This document shows, piece by piece, positions 9,890 to 18,778 of a stretch of 49,326 nt of DNA. This stretch comes from Desulfococcaceae bacterium (GTDB lineage Bacteria > Desulfobacterota > Desulfobacteria > Desulfobacterales > Desulfosalsimonadaceae). Under the pieces are notes generated by a model that made no database searches, was not told the DNA's origin, and saw nothing but the letters and a program-made list of their open reading frames with translations. The position numbers and the translations under genes are program-made. The DNA lies in the NCBI GenBank assembly GCA_030145385.1, contig JAQYVU010000024.1:1-49326 (forward strand). Reading direction: 5' to 3'. The stretch's first letter is position 1, and each line of letters begins with the position of its first letter.

Positions 9890-10849
9890 ATGTATTTTCA
9901 GACGGCAGGAATTGAAGTGGCACCATGGATTCCTCCTTTGGTAGCCTTTGTTATCTCCTTTTTTACTTCCATGGGCGGCGTTTCCGGTGCGTTTTTACTG
10001 CTTCCATTTCAAATGTCATTTTTGAATTATACCGACCCGTCAGTCAGCGCCACTAACCAGTTATTCAACATTATTGCCATTCCCAGCGGCGTTTATCGAT
10101 ACATTAAAGAAGGTCGAATGGTTTGGCCTTTGACGTGGATAGTGGTTGCGGGGACACTCCCAGGTGTATTTATTGGTGCTTTCGTTCGCATTGCTTATTT
10201 GCCAAATCCCAATAATTTTAAGATATTTGCTTCATTTGTGTTATTTTACATTGGAATAAGAATGGTGCGTGATCTTGTTCAAAAGCCTATCCCGGGAACT
10301 GACAAGAATTCAAGTGAAAAACGTTTTCAGGAACTAATACGACAGTACCGAAATAAAACAGATACCCAACAGACGGTTGACACACAGAAATTGCCAAGCG
10401 TGCGAATTCTCCAATTCTCCCTGAAAAAGATCGGATATGAATTTTATGGCGAACGTTTTGATATACCGATTTGGCCAATTTTTTTCTTGAGTTTTATTGT
10501 CGGGATTATTGGCGGTATTTACGGAATCGGTGGTGGGGCTATTATCGCACCTTTTTTTGTATCCGTTTTTAAATTACCGGTATACACGGTCGCAGGAGCG
10601 GCGCTGATGGGGACCTTTGTCACCTCTATCGCAGGAGTGATTTTCTATCAAACCATTGCCCCTTTTTATCCGGATATGTCAGTGGCGCCTGACTGGATTC
10701 TGGGATCACTATTCGGTATCGGCGGAATGGCGGGGATGTACCTTGGCGCCGGATTTCAAAAATTCATTCCGGCTAAACTTATAAAATGGATGCTTTCCGG
10801 CATCATCATGTTTACTGCCTCAAAATATGTCTTTAATTTCTTATTCTAA
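9890..10849 (+). CDS. TSUP (TauE/SafE) family membrane transporter
   Basis: About 319 residues with some eight hydrophobic segments. The N-terminal TSUP repeat carries SFFTSMGGVSGAFLLLPFQ and the C-terminal repeat the glycine-rich GIIGGIYGIGGGAIIAPF. A hydrophilic loop of about 80 residues separates them. The frame opens at an ATG at 9863, but AAGGAA at 9879-9884 points to the ATG at 9890. The family exports or imports sulfur-containing or other oxyanions. Its place next to tunR suggests tungstate/molybdate- or sulfur-oxyanion-linked transport under TunR control; the actual substrate cannot be read from sequence. Confidence 0.9.
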   Translation: MYFQTAGIEVAPWIPPLVAFVISFFTSMGGVSGAFLLLPFQMSFLNYTDPSVSATNQLFNIIAIPSGVYRYIKEGRMVWPLTWIVVAGTLPGVFIGAFVRIAYLPNPNNFKIFASFVLFYIGIRMVRDLVQKPIPGTDKNSSEKRFQELIRQYRNKTDTQQTVDTQKLPSVRILQFSLKKIGYEFYGERFDIPIWPIFFLSFIVGIIGGIYGIGGGAIIAPFFVSVFKLPVYTVAGAALMGTFVTSIAGVIFYQTIAPFYPDMSVAPDWILGSLFGIGGMAGMYLGAGFQKFIPAKLIKWMLSGIIMFTASKYVFNFLF

Positions 10850-10881
10850 TGTCTCTTCAAGTCAGAAATGGCGCAAGATTT

Positions 10882-10911
10882 TGCCTTGCTCTTTTTTGTA
10901 TCTGCAAGGCA
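10882..10911. repeat. Hairpin TGCCTTGC/GCAAGGCA between convergent genes
   Basis: TGCCTTGC (10882-10889) pairs perfectly with GCAAGGCA (10904-10911) across a 14-base T-rich loop. The right arm contains AAGGCA, a block shared with the palindromic elements at 11624, 30463 and 41999, and TAACAAAGCAG lies further right (from about 10949). It may be a decayed relative of that family or a weak two-way terminator for the TSUP and phosphopantetheinyl transferase genes; no T-run follows on either strand. Confidence 0.35.
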
Positions 10912-10989
10912 CGGCTTGAGGAGCATTGTGCGCGATGTAACTAATCAGTAACAAAGCAGACGCGAAAAAAGCCGGCAGGATGCGTCAGG

Positions 10990-11601
10990 TCAGCGTTTCT
11001 GCGGAACTATGCCTGTTTGCTCCGGAATGATCCACTGGATGTCTTTTCCACGTCTGACAACCGATGCCACATGTTTATCAAAATAGACGTGTTCAATCGT
11101 CCAGAGGGTTTGCTGAAAGGATATCATTAAGGTTGTCTCGTCAATAATGCGGTCAATCTTACACTGAGCCAGGCCCTTAAGCCCGACACCAACTGCTTTT
11201 AAAACCGCTTCCTTGGCTGTCCAGTATCGATAGAACAGAGCATCGGATATCATACCCGCCAACTGCCGTTCATTGCTATCAATGACTTTATCAGCCAAAG
11301 AAGACTGAACCGGACGTATCCGCTCAACATCAATCCCAACCGGATGTGTCGCTATCACGCCGGCGACATATTCCGGTTTGTGGCTCAAGGACCAGAAAAC
11401 GCCATTGGATGGGACCGGGACGCCATCACTGTCTTTCTCAAGTGTCGGCAAATCAATACCGGTTTTTTGTGCAGACGTGATGACCGCCTGCCGGGCGAAT
11501 TTTCTTAAAAAACGCACCGAATCCTTACCGGTAAGCGACTGCTTTTTAAGAGGCACTTTTAAAACTACCGGAAAAATTATGTTTGTATTTTTTTCTTCCA
11601 T
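10990..11601 (-). CDS. 4'-phosphopantetheinyl transferase (Sfp-type)
   Basis: Transfers the phosphopantetheine arm of CoA to a serine of acyl, aryl or peptidyl carrier proteins. The two family motifs are present: GIDVERI (Mg-binding Asp and Glu) and W-T-A-K-E-A-V-L-K, about 45 residues apart, preceded by WSLSHKPEYVAGV. The frame is open to an ATG at 11667, but residues upstream of 11601 fall in a palindromic repeat (11624-11720), so the ATG at 11601 (MEEKNTN, about 203 residues) is more likely. It follows the acyl-CoA synthetase gene and is last in the leftward gene train. The target carrier protein is not in this window. Confidence 0.88.
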   Translation of the reverse strand: MEEKNTNIIFPVVLKVPLKKQSLTGKDSVRFLRKFARQAVITSAQKTGIDLPTLEKDSDGVPVPSNGVFWSLSHKPEYVAGVIATHPVGIDVERIRPVQSSLADKVIDSNERQLAGMISDALFYRYWTAKEAVLKAVGVGLKGLAQCKIDRIIDETTLMISFQQTLWTIEHVYFDKHVASVVRRGKDIQWIIPEQTGIVPQKR

Positions 11602-11623
11602 TTTATTCTCTGAACTTCTTAAC

Positions 11624-11720
11624 GATTCTGAGGCTTTCATATGCAAGGCATTTAATGGTGAAGTCATAGTTGGACCTATTGCGAACCATTAATAACGCAG
11701 CAGATGGAAGCCTCAGGATC
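11624..11720. repeat. Nested palindromic element, CAAGGCAT/ATAACGCAG family, copy A
   Basis: Outer arms: 11624-11640 and 11704-11720 are complementary at 15 of 17 positions. Inner arms: TTAATGGT (11652-11659) and ACCATTAA (11685-11692). Between them lie the family blocks CAAGGCAT, GAAGTCATA, then ATAACGCAG and AGATGGAAG. It separates the phosphopantetheinyl transferase gene from the stop of the acyl-CoA synthetase gene and could form a large hairpin in their shared transcript. Confidence 0.8.
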
Positions 11721-11733
11721 GTGCGGTATTCAC

Positions 11734-13848
11734 CTAATCATCAAATGTGATGATAATGTCTGCAACTGTCGCACCCTGCCCCTGCTCATGAACAAACAGC
11801 GGATTGATATCCATTTCCTTTATCTGCGGATGGTTGGTCACCATAGCAGACAGACCCACAATCAGCTGTTCAATTTTTTCGATGTCCGCCTTTGGTTTTC
11901 CCCTGAATCCATCCAGCGCTTCAAACCCGTTAATGCTTCTGACCATTCGCCGCGCATTATTCCGTCCGACAGGGGCCAGGCGAAAAGTCACATTTTTAAA
12001 CAGTTCTACATAGATTCCGCCAAGGCCGAACATCAGCAAATGTCCGAACCCGGGATATTTGGTAACCCCTAAAATGACTTCCTGACCCGGCGGCACCATC
12101 TTCTGAACCAGAACGCCCTTAATATCGGCATCCGATTTGTATTTTTTGCATGATTCCATTATTTCAGTAAAAGCCGTTTCCACAGCTTCAACGGTTTTTA
12201 AACCGACCTGAACCCCACCGGCATCAGACTTATGAAGAATTTGAGGTGACACAATTTTCATAACCACCGGCAAACCGATTTCTTCTGCAATCTTTACTGC
12301 TTCAGCGGCAGTACCCGCTATGCACATTGCCGGAATATCAAATCCATAGCATTTGAGCAGTTCCTGCCCGTCTTCCTCTCCCAATACCGTCTTTCCTTCA
12401 GCCAGGCACTGGTTCACAATCTCGGTTGCCCGTTGTTTGTCAAACGTCAGTTCATATTCCGGAAGTATCCGGCGTCCCAGCCAGCGTGTGGCTTCGTAAA
12501 GTTTGCCCATGGCTCTTGCTGCATCCTCGGGGAAACGATACACCGGCACATGATTTTCCTGCAAATACTCGACACCGGCCGATACATCCACCACCCCCAT
12601 GAAACTGCATACAATCGGTTTTGTGGAATTATTGTATGTATTGACAATGGCTTGTGCTGTGCCGATAGCATCGGTCATGGACTGGGGCGTCAGAATCATC
12701 AGCACACAGTCAACATTCTCATCCGTAATAACTGTTTCCAGCGCATTTTCATAACGGTCTCTGGTCGCGTCACCGATCACGTCGATGGGGTTGTTGAAAT
12801 TCGCTGTGGGCGGCAAAAACTGATGCAGATTCCAGTCCGTGTCCGCACTGAATTTGGCCAGCTGCAGTCCGGACATTTCGGTCATGTCCGTGGCAATAAT
12901 ACCGGGACCGCCGGCATTGGTAATAATGGCCACCCGGTTGCCGGCTGGAATTTTTCGCGCAGAGAACGCCACCGCATAATCAAACAGGTCATCCACTGTA
13001 TCCACCCGGATAATACCGGACTGGTCAAATATCGCGTTATAAACGGCCTCTGACCCGGCCAGGGAACCGGTATGGGAAGCTGCGGCAGCAGCTCCAGCGG
13101 CTGTCTTTCCGGATTTGATCACCAGAACAGGCGTGGGCCGGTCACCGGATGTAATTTCCTTTACTTCATCGATAAACGTCGGATGGAATCGAAGTTCTTC
13201 CATGTATATCATAATAACATTGGTTTCCGGATCCTTATGATAATAACGCAGCAGATCCAGTTCATCCACATCCGCCTTATTCCCGATGGATACAAACTTG
13301 GAAAAACCAAACCCCCGGTCCGCAGCAAAATCGAGTACCGCTGTACACAAGGCGCCGCTCTGGGAAATAAACGAGATATTGCCTTTATGGGGCATTCTTG
13401 CTGAAAAGCTGGCATTTAACCTGACATTCTCACTCGGGTTAATCACCCCCAGACAGTTCGGTCCGATCAGGCGGATACCGGCATCCCGGCATTTGTCTGC
13501 AATTTCATCCTCAATTTTAGCACCTTCGCCCCCCACTTCCTTAAAACCGGCCGAGACGATCACAATGCCCTTGACCCCTTTTTTGATGCAGTCATCGACT
13601 GTTTTGACTGCGATTCGCGGGGGCAGAATGACCATGGCAAGATCCACCGGATCCGGGATATCCATAATCGTTTTATAACACCGGACGCTTAAAACGGAAC
13701 GGGCCTTGGGATTGACCGGGTAAAGCGTCCCCTTAAACCCGCCTTTGAGAATATTTTCAAAAATATCATGTCCGACTTTTCCGGGTGTTGAAGATGCACC
13801 AATAACAGCCACGGATTCCGGTGAAAAAATTGCGTCAAGTCTATCCAT
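11734..13848 (-). CDS. Acetate/acyl--CoA ligase, ADP-forming, fused alpha-beta
   Basis: About 704 residues joining both subunits of the ADP-forming acyl-CoA synthetase: an N-terminal CoA-binding domain (VAVIGASSTPGKVGHDIF), succinyl-CoA-ligase-like domains with the phospho-His segment ASHTGSLAGS, and a C-terminal ATP-grasp domain (VVMKIVSPQILHKSDAGGV). It makes ATP from acetyl-CoA or other acyl-CoA, or runs in reverse for activation, in the cytosol. An in-frame ATG at 13887 exists, but AGGAGAT before the ATG at 13848 and the family-typical start MDRLDAIFSPESVAVIG favour 13848, which overlaps the rsmI stop by 8 bases. This coupling puts it in the rsmI operon. No acetyltransferase domain is present, so it is not the Pat fusion. 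Confidence 0.92.
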   Translation of the reverse strand: MDRLDAIFSPESVAVIGASSTPGKVGHDIFENILKGGFKGTLYPVNPKARSVLSVRCYKTIMDIPDPVDLAMVILPPRIAVKTVDDCIKKGVKGIVIVSAGFKEVGGEGAKIEDEIADKCRDAGIRLIGPNCLGVINPSENVRLNASFSARMPHKGNISFISQSGALCTAVLDFAADRGFGFSKFVSIGNKADVDELDLLRYYHKDPETNVIMIYMEELRFHPTFIDEVKEITSGDRPTPVLVIKSGKTAAGAAAAASHTGSLAGSEAVYNAIFDQSGIIRVDTVDDLFDYAVAFSARKIPAGNRVAIITNAGGPGIIATDMTEMSGLQLAKFSADTDWNLHQFLPPTANFNNPIDVIGDATRDRYENALETVITDENVDCVLMILTPQSMTDAIGTAQAIVNTYNNSTKPIVCSFMGVVDVSAGVEYLQENHVPVYRFPEDAARAMGKLYEATRWLGRRILPEYELTFDKQRATEIVNQCLAEGKTVLGEEDGQELLKCYGFDIPAMCIAGTAAEAVKIAEEIGLPVVMKIVSPQILHKSDAGGVQVGLKTVEAVETAFTEIMESCKKYKSDADIKGVLVQKMVPPGQEVILGVTKYPGFGHLLMFGLGGIYVELFKNVTFRLAPVGRNNARRMVRSINGFEALDGFRGKPKADIEKIEQLIVGLSAMVTNHPQIKEMDINPLFVHEQGQGATVADIIITFDD

Positions 13849-14764
13849 TTGCCTTATCTCCTTTGTCCCCGCCTGATGCTTGCTCAATCGTGGATTTCAA
13901 TTTTAAAATTTTATCATACAGCATATTCTTCGACACCCCGCAGGATACCGATAATTGCCTGGCAAGTTGTAAAACACCTGTATTTCCTTTTTTAAGTTCC
14001 GTTTCAACAAGATGTTGAATATCTTCAAAACAAAACGGTTTTTCGATTTTATCGCCGGAAACCAGCAGCGTTATTTCTCCTTTGATCGCTTGACGGGTTT
14101 TCAGTTGATCAATCAGTTCCGAAAGATTCCCTCTTAAAAACTCCTCATATGTCTTTGTCATTTCCCGCGATAAAACCGCATACCGATCCCCTAAAATTTC
14201 CATCATATTTTCCATCACCGCAATGATGCGCCGGGGGGATTCATAAAAAATCAGCGTGGATGCAAGATCAACAAGTTCTTGAAGACTCTCCCGTCGTTTC
14301 CTGGATTTGGGCGGTAAAAAACCGACAAAACAAAACCGGTCGGATGGCATACCGGAAGCGGAAAGCGCTGTAATGGCAGCGGAAACACCGGGTATCGGGA
14401 CAACGGAAATGCCTTCTTTGATGGCGGTATTGATCAGACGATAACCTGGATCTGACACCGTCGGTGTTCCGGCATTTGAAACCAGGGCAACCGAAGTTCC
14501 GGATTTAAGCTTTTCAAGGATTCCTTTTGAGCTCTGCTCCTCATTATGTTCATGATAGGCAACCAGCCGGGATTTAATCTTAAAATGAGCAAGCAGTTTT
14601 TTGGTGTGGCGGGTATCTTCAGCAGCAATCAGTTCCACTTTTTCAAATGTTTCAAGGGCCCTGAATGTGATATCATTAAGATTGCCAATGGGTGTGGCAA
14701 CAATATATAGCGTACCGGTTAAAAATTTCCGTAACGGGTCATTTGTAAGCGAGTTCAAAGGCAT
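13841..14764 (-). CDS. rsmI: 16S rRNA (cytidine(1402)-2'-O)-methyltransferase
   Basis: A 307-residue tetrapyrrole-methylase-fold enzyme that 2'-O-methylates C1402 in the 30S decoding centre using SAM. Diagnostic segments are GTLYIVATPIGNLNDITFRA near residue 17, AAEDTRHTKKLL, SNAGTPTVSDPGYRLI, and GFLPPKSRKRRESL with FYESPRR. The C-terminal 50 residues resemble the small helical domain with an HTH-like stretch (LARQLSVSCGVSKNMLYDKILKLK) found in many RsmI proteins. Its start overlaps the end of yraN by 26 bases and its stop overlaps the acyl-CoA synthetase start, so translation of the three is likely coupled. Confidence 0.96.
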   Translation of the reverse strand: MPLNSLTNDPLRKFLTGTLYIVATPIGNLNDITFRALETFEKVELIAAEDTRHTKKLLAHFKIKSRLVAYHEHNEEQSSKGILEKLKSGTSVALVSNAGTPTVSDPGYRLINTAIKEGISVVPIPGVSAAITALSASGMPSDRFCFVGFLPPKSRKRRESLQELVDLASTLIFYESPRRIIAVMENMMEILGDRYAVLSREMTKTYEEFLRGNLSELIDQLKTRQAIKGEITLLVSGDKIEKPFCFEDIQHLVETELKKGNTGVLQLARQLSVSCGVSKNMLYDKILKLKSTIEQASGGDKGDKANG

Positions 14765-15110
14765 TTTTTATAATCTCGACGTCGGTTTTCTTATCGGCTG
14801 AATTAACGGTTACCACGTCGAAGCGTGCACTGCTGTTGCTCTGATCAGTTTCTTTAAGATAATACAGGGCAGTTTTTGATATTCTTTGCTGCTTCACATG
14901 AGTAATTGAATATTTGGGATGCCCGAATGTTGATGTCCGTCTGGATTTAACTTCCACAAAAACAATGGTATCCTTATCTTTTGCGATGATATCGATTTCA
15001 CCGAACCGGGTCCGGTAATTCCTGCAAATCACCTGATAACCCATTTTTTTCAAATAACGGACAGCCAGGTCTTCACCGAATTTTCCGAACTTTTGTCTTA
15101 AGTTAAGCAC
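14739..15110 (-). CDS. yraN: YraN/UPF0102 family endonuclease-like protein
   Basis: About 123 residues with the YraN signature: G-x-x-GEDLAVRYLKKMGY, then RNYRTRFGEIDIIAKD and VFVEVKSRR, the E/D-x-E-V-K core of the PD-(D/E)XK nuclease fold, then QQRISKTALYYL. The family sits beside rnhB and rsmI in many bacteria and is thought to act on nucleic acid, although its substrate is unproven. There is no ATG: the frame begins TTG-GTG at 15113/15110, and I use the GTG. Confidence 0.92.
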   Translation of the reverse strand: MLNLRQKFGKFGEDLAVRYLKKMGYQVICRNYRTRFGEIDIIAKDKDTIVFVEVKSRRTSTFGHPKYSITHVKQQRISKTALYYLKETDQSNSSARFDVVTVNSADKKTDVEIIKNAFELAYK

Positions 15111-15166
15111 CAATAAAACCTAAGTTGAGGTAATACCAAAACAAATTCAAGTTCAATAAAAAAACA

Positions 15167-15778
15167 TTACCGGCAATATTCCTTGACACCTTTAAAACTC
15201 AGACGGTGAATCGGGGTAATCCCGTGCTTACGAATGGCTTCCTTATGGGCTCTGGTCGGATATCCTTTATGCTTTGAAAAACCAAATTCCGGGTATTCTT
15301 TTGCATATTTTTCCATTATTCTGTCACGGGTTACCTTGGCAACAATCGATGCGGCGGCAATGGATATGCTTAAGGAATCGCCTTTGGGAACTGCTTTCTG
15401 GGGGAGATCAAAAGAAATGGGGAATATGCCGTCAATCAACAGAAAATCAGGCACCAGATCCAGATTTTGGACGGATATAGCCATCGACAATAATGATGCC
15501 TGCAGAATATTAATCCGGTCGATATCAGCCGGATTTACAATACCGACTCCCACGGCAATTGAATGCCGAAGGATTTCATCGAATAATTTTTCCCTTTTTT
15601 TCGGGCTGACTTTTTTGGAATCCCGAATTCCCGAAACCGGTAACGGATTCGGAAGAATCACGGCAGCTGCGACCACAGGACCGGCCAGCGGTCCGCGCCC
15701 AGCCTCATCAATGCCGGCTACAGCTTCAAAGCCGTTTACCCGGGCCTCTTTTTCAAACGCCCATACATCATCTGTCAT
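15167..15778 (-). CDS. rnhB: Ribonuclease HII
   Basis: A 203-residue enzyme that cuts the RNA strand of RNA-DNA hybrids and removes single ribonucleotides from DNA. Catalytic segments are AGIDEAGRGPLAGPVVAAAV (Asp and Glu), DSKKVSPKKRE, LLIDG and the SIAAASIVAKVTRDR block, ending in GFSKHKGYPTRAHKEA. It lies between rplS and yraN, the standard order in this operon. Length and motifs are complete. Confidence 0.97.
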   Translation of the reverse strand: MTDDVWAFEKEARVNGFEAVAGIDEAGRGPLAGPVVAAAVILPNPLPVSGIRDSKKVSPKKREKLFDEILRHSIAVGVGIVNPADIDRINILQASLLSMAISVQNLDLVPDFLLIDGIFPISFDLPQKAVPKGDSLSISIAAASIVAKVTRDRIMEKYAKEYPEFGFSKHKGYPTRAHKEAIRKHGITPIHRLSFKGVKEYCR

Positions 15779-15949
15779 GTTAATATATTGTGCATGAAAG
15801 CTTCCAACGTCGGCAGGACTCAGGAATAACCGGCCCGTGGCTGACTGCAGAAAAAGAACAGATGGAATAAAATATTAAATTATTCAATTCCATCTGAACG
15901 ATTCAATTCAATAATTAAAAGAATCAGACCCGGATTTTCAAGTAACTGC

Positions 15950-16303
15950 TTATCTCTGGTCCCGGCGCCGTTCTTTAATTCTGGCGGCTTTTCCTCTCAG
16001 ATTACGAAGATAGTATATCTTAGAGCGTCGAACACGACCATGAGTCACCACCTCGATCTTGGAAATACTGGGAGAATGCATCGGGAATACACGTTCAACA
16101 CCGATTCCGTAAGACACTTTACGTACGATAAAGGATGCATTGGTTGTGCCTTTTCGTTTACTGATGACAACTCCCTGGAATATCTGGATACGCTCTTTTT
16201 CACCTTCCCTGATTCGTACATGCACTTTAACCGTATCACCCGGGAAGAAATCCGGAATATCAAGCCGTAACTGTTCTCTTTCGATCTGTTTAATCTTTTC
16301 CAT
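15950..16303 (-). CDS. rplS: Large ribosomal subunit protein bL19
   Basis: A 117-residue bL19, located at the 30S-50S interface. Clear family segments are [32 protein letters not shown], the conserved [23 protein letters not shown] and [23 protein letters not shown] ribosome site precedes the ATG. It lies in the trmD operon, downstream of the SPOUT methyltransferase, as commonly found. Confidence 0.98.
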   Translation of the reverse strand: MEKIKQIEREQLRLDIPDFFPGDTVKVHVRIREGEKERIQIFQGVVISKRKGTTNASFIVRKVSYGIGVERVFPMHSPSISKIEVVTHGRVRRSKIYYLRNLRGKAARIKERRRDQR

Positions 16304-16371
16304 GACAATCCTCTAAATTTGTTTTATTTCAAAACGCACCAAAAAATACGTTTTAACGTACTCTGTTAATC

Positions 16372-16950
16372 TTATTCGTTTATTCCAAGCAGCCGATCCA
16401 AAATAATCGCAACCGCCGACCGAACCGGCAAATGGTTGTATTTTGTCTTACCTTTAATAGGTTCGAGAACAAAATCCGATGATTCTATAAATTCATCCGT
16501 TAAACCCCATGCGGTTCCAAAAGCAAGAAGATAATTCTGCGCCGGGTCGTTCAGCCGGTTCCTAAAATCTTCAAACCGCAATGCCTGCTGTTTTTCAGTT
16601 GCGCACGTCACAACGACACTGACATCCGTACCGGTTTCAGCCTTGATTTCATCCACGACCCGGGCCAGAGAATCACTGACCTTTACCAGAGTCAAAGCCT
16701 CTTTCCGTTTCGGGTTATACGTTCCGCCCCAACCCTCAATCCAGTGAGAAATTATTTTTTCAACAAGCGCTCTCTGATCTTCCAGCGGTGTTACCACATA
16801 AAATGATTCAACACCATATGTTTTTGCTATTCTGGCAATATCATGCAGATCGAGGTTTGTTACCGCCGACGTTATGATCTCACCATTTTTATTTTTTACC
16901 GGATGATGCAGCAACGCAACAGACAGCTTAGGCCGAGATAAGTTGTTCAA
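16372..16950 (-). CDS. SPOUT-type RNA methyltransferase (PF09936-like)
   Basis: A 192-residue protein of the SPOUT methyltransferase family once called DUF2168. It begins [32 protein letters not shown] and ends with a knot-like segment, [25 protein letters not shown], then [19 protein letters not shown]. Members commonly sit right after trmD, as here, where it overlaps trmD by 23 bases. It probably methylates a tRNA or rRNA base; the target is not known from sequence. Confidence 0.88.
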   Translation of the reverse strand: MNNLSRPKLSVALLHHPVKNKNGEIITSAVTNLDLHDIARIAKTYGVESFYVVTPLEDQRALVEKIISHWIEGWGGTYNPKRKEALTLVKVSDSLARVVDEIKAETGTDVSVVVTCATEKQQALRFEDFRNRLNDPAQNYLLAFGTAWGLTDEFIESSDFVLEPIKGKTKYNHLPVRSAVAIILDRLLGINE

Positions 16951-17674
16951 TATATTCGCACCATCGTTTTAATATTTTTTTCTCCCTGCTGCCCATTATT
17001 TTTTTATCCAGCAGATCCGGACGTTTCAGCAGCGTTCGGGCGAGTGAGGATTCCAGACGCCAGTCGGCAATGGCACCGTGATTTCCGGACAAAAGAATGT
17101 CCGGGACAGCATCCCCCTCAAATACCGGCGGCCTTGTGTAATGGGCATGTTCCAACAGATGATCCGAAAATGAATCTTTTTCCGCTGAATCCTCTCCGCC
17201 CAGCGCCCCCGGGAGCAAACGGGTAACCGCATCAATAATTATCATTGCAGCCGGTTCACCGCCGGTTAACACATAATCACCGATCGATATTTCTTCGTCG
17301 ATGTATTTGTAAATCCGTTCATCAACACCTTCATAACGGCCACAAATAAAAATAAGACCGTCAAGCATTGAAAACTCACTGGCAACCGACTGCTTAAACG
17401 GCCTTCCCTGAGGTGACAGAAGTATGGTTCTGGCACCCGGTATTAATTTTTGGGCTTCTGCAATAGCCTCTGCCAAAGGTTCCGGCTTCATGACCATACC
17501 GGCACCTCCGCCATAGGGGCGATCGTCAGTTATCCGGTGCTTACCCTCAGCATAATCCCTGATATCCATCGGGTTAACGGAGATAATCCCGCTTTCAATC
17601 GCCCGCCGGACAATCCCATGCGACAGAAACGAGTCAAAAATCTCCGGGAAAATCGTCAAAACGCTGAAATCCAT
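16928..17674 (-). CDS. trmD: tRNA (guanine(37)-N1)-methyltransferase
   Basis: A 248-residue trefoil-knot enzyme that makes m1G37 in tRNAs reading CNN and guards against +1 frameshifting. It opens with the family start [25 protein letters not shown] and carries [53 protein letters not shown] and [14 protein letters not shown] of the SAM-binding knot, then [15 protein letters not shown]. It lies 13 bases after rimM. Confidence 0.98.
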   Translation of the reverse strand: MDFSVLTIFPEIFDSFLSHGIVRRAIESGIISVNPMDIRDYAEGKHRITDDRPYGGGAGMVMKPEPLAEAIAEAQKLIPGARTILLSPQGRPFKQSVASEFSMLDGLIFICGRYEGVDERIYKYIDEEISIGDYVLTGGEPAAMIIIDAVTRLLPGALGGEDSAEKDSFSDHLLEHAHYTRPPVFEGDAVPDILLSGNHGAIADWRLESSLARTLLKRPDLLDKKIMGSREKKILKRWCEYIEQLISA

Positions 17675-17687
17675 CGATTTACACCCT

Positions 17688-18200
17688 TTAAATCAGCCCC
17701 TCGGGCAAATCAACGCTGATTTTTTGTTCTTCAAAATCAACATCGCAGACGATGGATTCAGTTACCGGTATGAGGATTTCCTCCTCCCCGCGTTTTACAA
17801 CGAGAACATCATTGCTCCCGGTTTCAAACAAATTCTCAACGTGTCCCAGATACGTGCCGTCAATCCCGTAAACCGCAAGCCCGATAAGGTCGCACCAATA
17901 CCAGGTTCCCTCTTCAGGCTCCGGCAACTCCGAACGTTTGAGCATCAGTTCGGAACCGGTTAGCGCTTCGGCGGACGTACGATCCGATATTCCCTCAAAG
18001 GCAATGCGCAAAACATTCTTATACACCTGAACATCTTTCACTGTAAAAGTGTTCATTACGCCGCTGCTGCTTTTGAGCCTGATCTGCCTGCCGGGATCGA
18101 AAAGGTCCATTGATTCGTCAAAAGAAAAGACCTTCAGATACCCCTTCATTCCGTGAACCCCAACAATTTTTCCTATCAAAAGGGTATCGTCTTTATCCAT
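17688..18200 (-). CDS. rimM: Ribosome maturation factor RimM
   Basis: A 170-residue two-domain factor for 30S head assembly that works with uS19. The N-terminal RimM barrel shows [21 protein letters not shown], followed by a PRC-barrel with [13 protein letters not shown] and [24 protein letters not shown], ending in VDLPEGLI. It is placed between khpA and trmD in the conserved rpsP-rimM-trmD-rplS order. Confidence 0.97.
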   Translation of the reverse strand: MDKDDTLLIGKIVGVHGMKGYLKVFSFDESMDLFDPGRQIRLKSSSGVMNTFTVKDVQVYKNVLRIAFEGISDRTSAEALTGSELMLKRSELPEPEEGTWYWCDLIGLAVYGIDGTYLGHVENLFETGSNDVLVVKRGEEEILIPVTESIVCDVDFEEQKISVDLPEGLI

Positions 18201-18205
18201 AACGC

Positions 18206-18439
18206 CTAATCTTCTACGATTTCAAGGACCGTCCTTTTTCTAATCTTTGCAGAAGACGCACTTAAAAGTGTCCGCATTGCCCGCGCCGTGCGGCCCTGCT
18301 TACCAATGACCTTTCCCAAATCCTCTTTTGCCACTTTCAGCTCCAGAACTGAAGTCTGGTCACCCAAAATCTCGGTAACCTTTACCTCTTCGGGATTATC
18401 AACAAGCGCTTTTGCAATGTACGTAATCAGATCTTTCAT
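18206..18439 (-). CDS. khpA: KH-domain RNA-binding protein KhpA
   Basis: A 77-residue single KH domain. The GxxG loop reads IGKQGRTA, in the frame [24 protein letters not shown]. KhpA proteins bind RNA broadly, often with KhpB/EloR. An upstream ATG at 18499 would add 20 residues, but AGGAG lies just before the ATG at 18439, matching the family length. It follows rpsP and is five bases from rimM. Confidence 0.95.
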   Translation of the reverse strand: MKDLITYIAKALVDNPEEVKVTEILGDQTSVLELKVAKEDLGKVIGKQGRTARAMRTLLSASSAKIRKRTVLEIVED

Positions 18440-18523
18440 GGGTCCGTCTCCTTTTAATAGATAGCTGCCGGGAATTAAGGATTGAGAGGTAAAAAACACT
18501 GAAAACTGGTACTAATATTAATA

Positions 18524-18763
18524 TTAAAGACCTTCTTTTTTAAACAGGCTGCTCACCGTATCTGTCGGGATTGCTCCCTGGCCGAGCCAGTATTCAATTC
18601 TTTCTTTTTTCAAGGTAACTTCATTGGGGTCTACCATTGGATTATAAGTGCCGACGTTTTCCAGAAATCTTCCGTCACGCGGATACTGGCCGTCTGCAAC
18701 AACAATTCGATAAAACGGCTTTTTTTTCGCACCGTATCTTGCCAATCTGATTTTCACTGCCAT
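18524..18763 (-). CDS. rpsP: Small ribosomal subunit protein bS16
   Basis: A 79-residue bS16. It begins [42 protein letters not shown] in pieces that are all family hallmarks, and ends with the usual [12 protein letters not shown] segment. An AAGGAG site precedes the ATG. It starts 15 bases after ffh and is co-transcribed with it. Confidence 0.98.
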   Translation of the reverse strand: MAVKIRLARYGAKKKPFYRIVVADGQYPRDGRFLENVGTYNPMVDPNEVTLKKERIEYWLGQGAIPTDTVSSLFKKEGL

Positions 18764-18778
18764 ATTGTAATTACTCCT

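Noticed and set aside
10882-10911. Hairpin after TSUP as a definite terminator
   Set aside because: The stem is perfect, but no T-run follows on either strand, so it is listed as a repeat only.
11602-11667. N-terminal extension of the phosphopantetheinyl transferase
   Set aside because: It mostly translates palindromic element A; the domain is complete without it.
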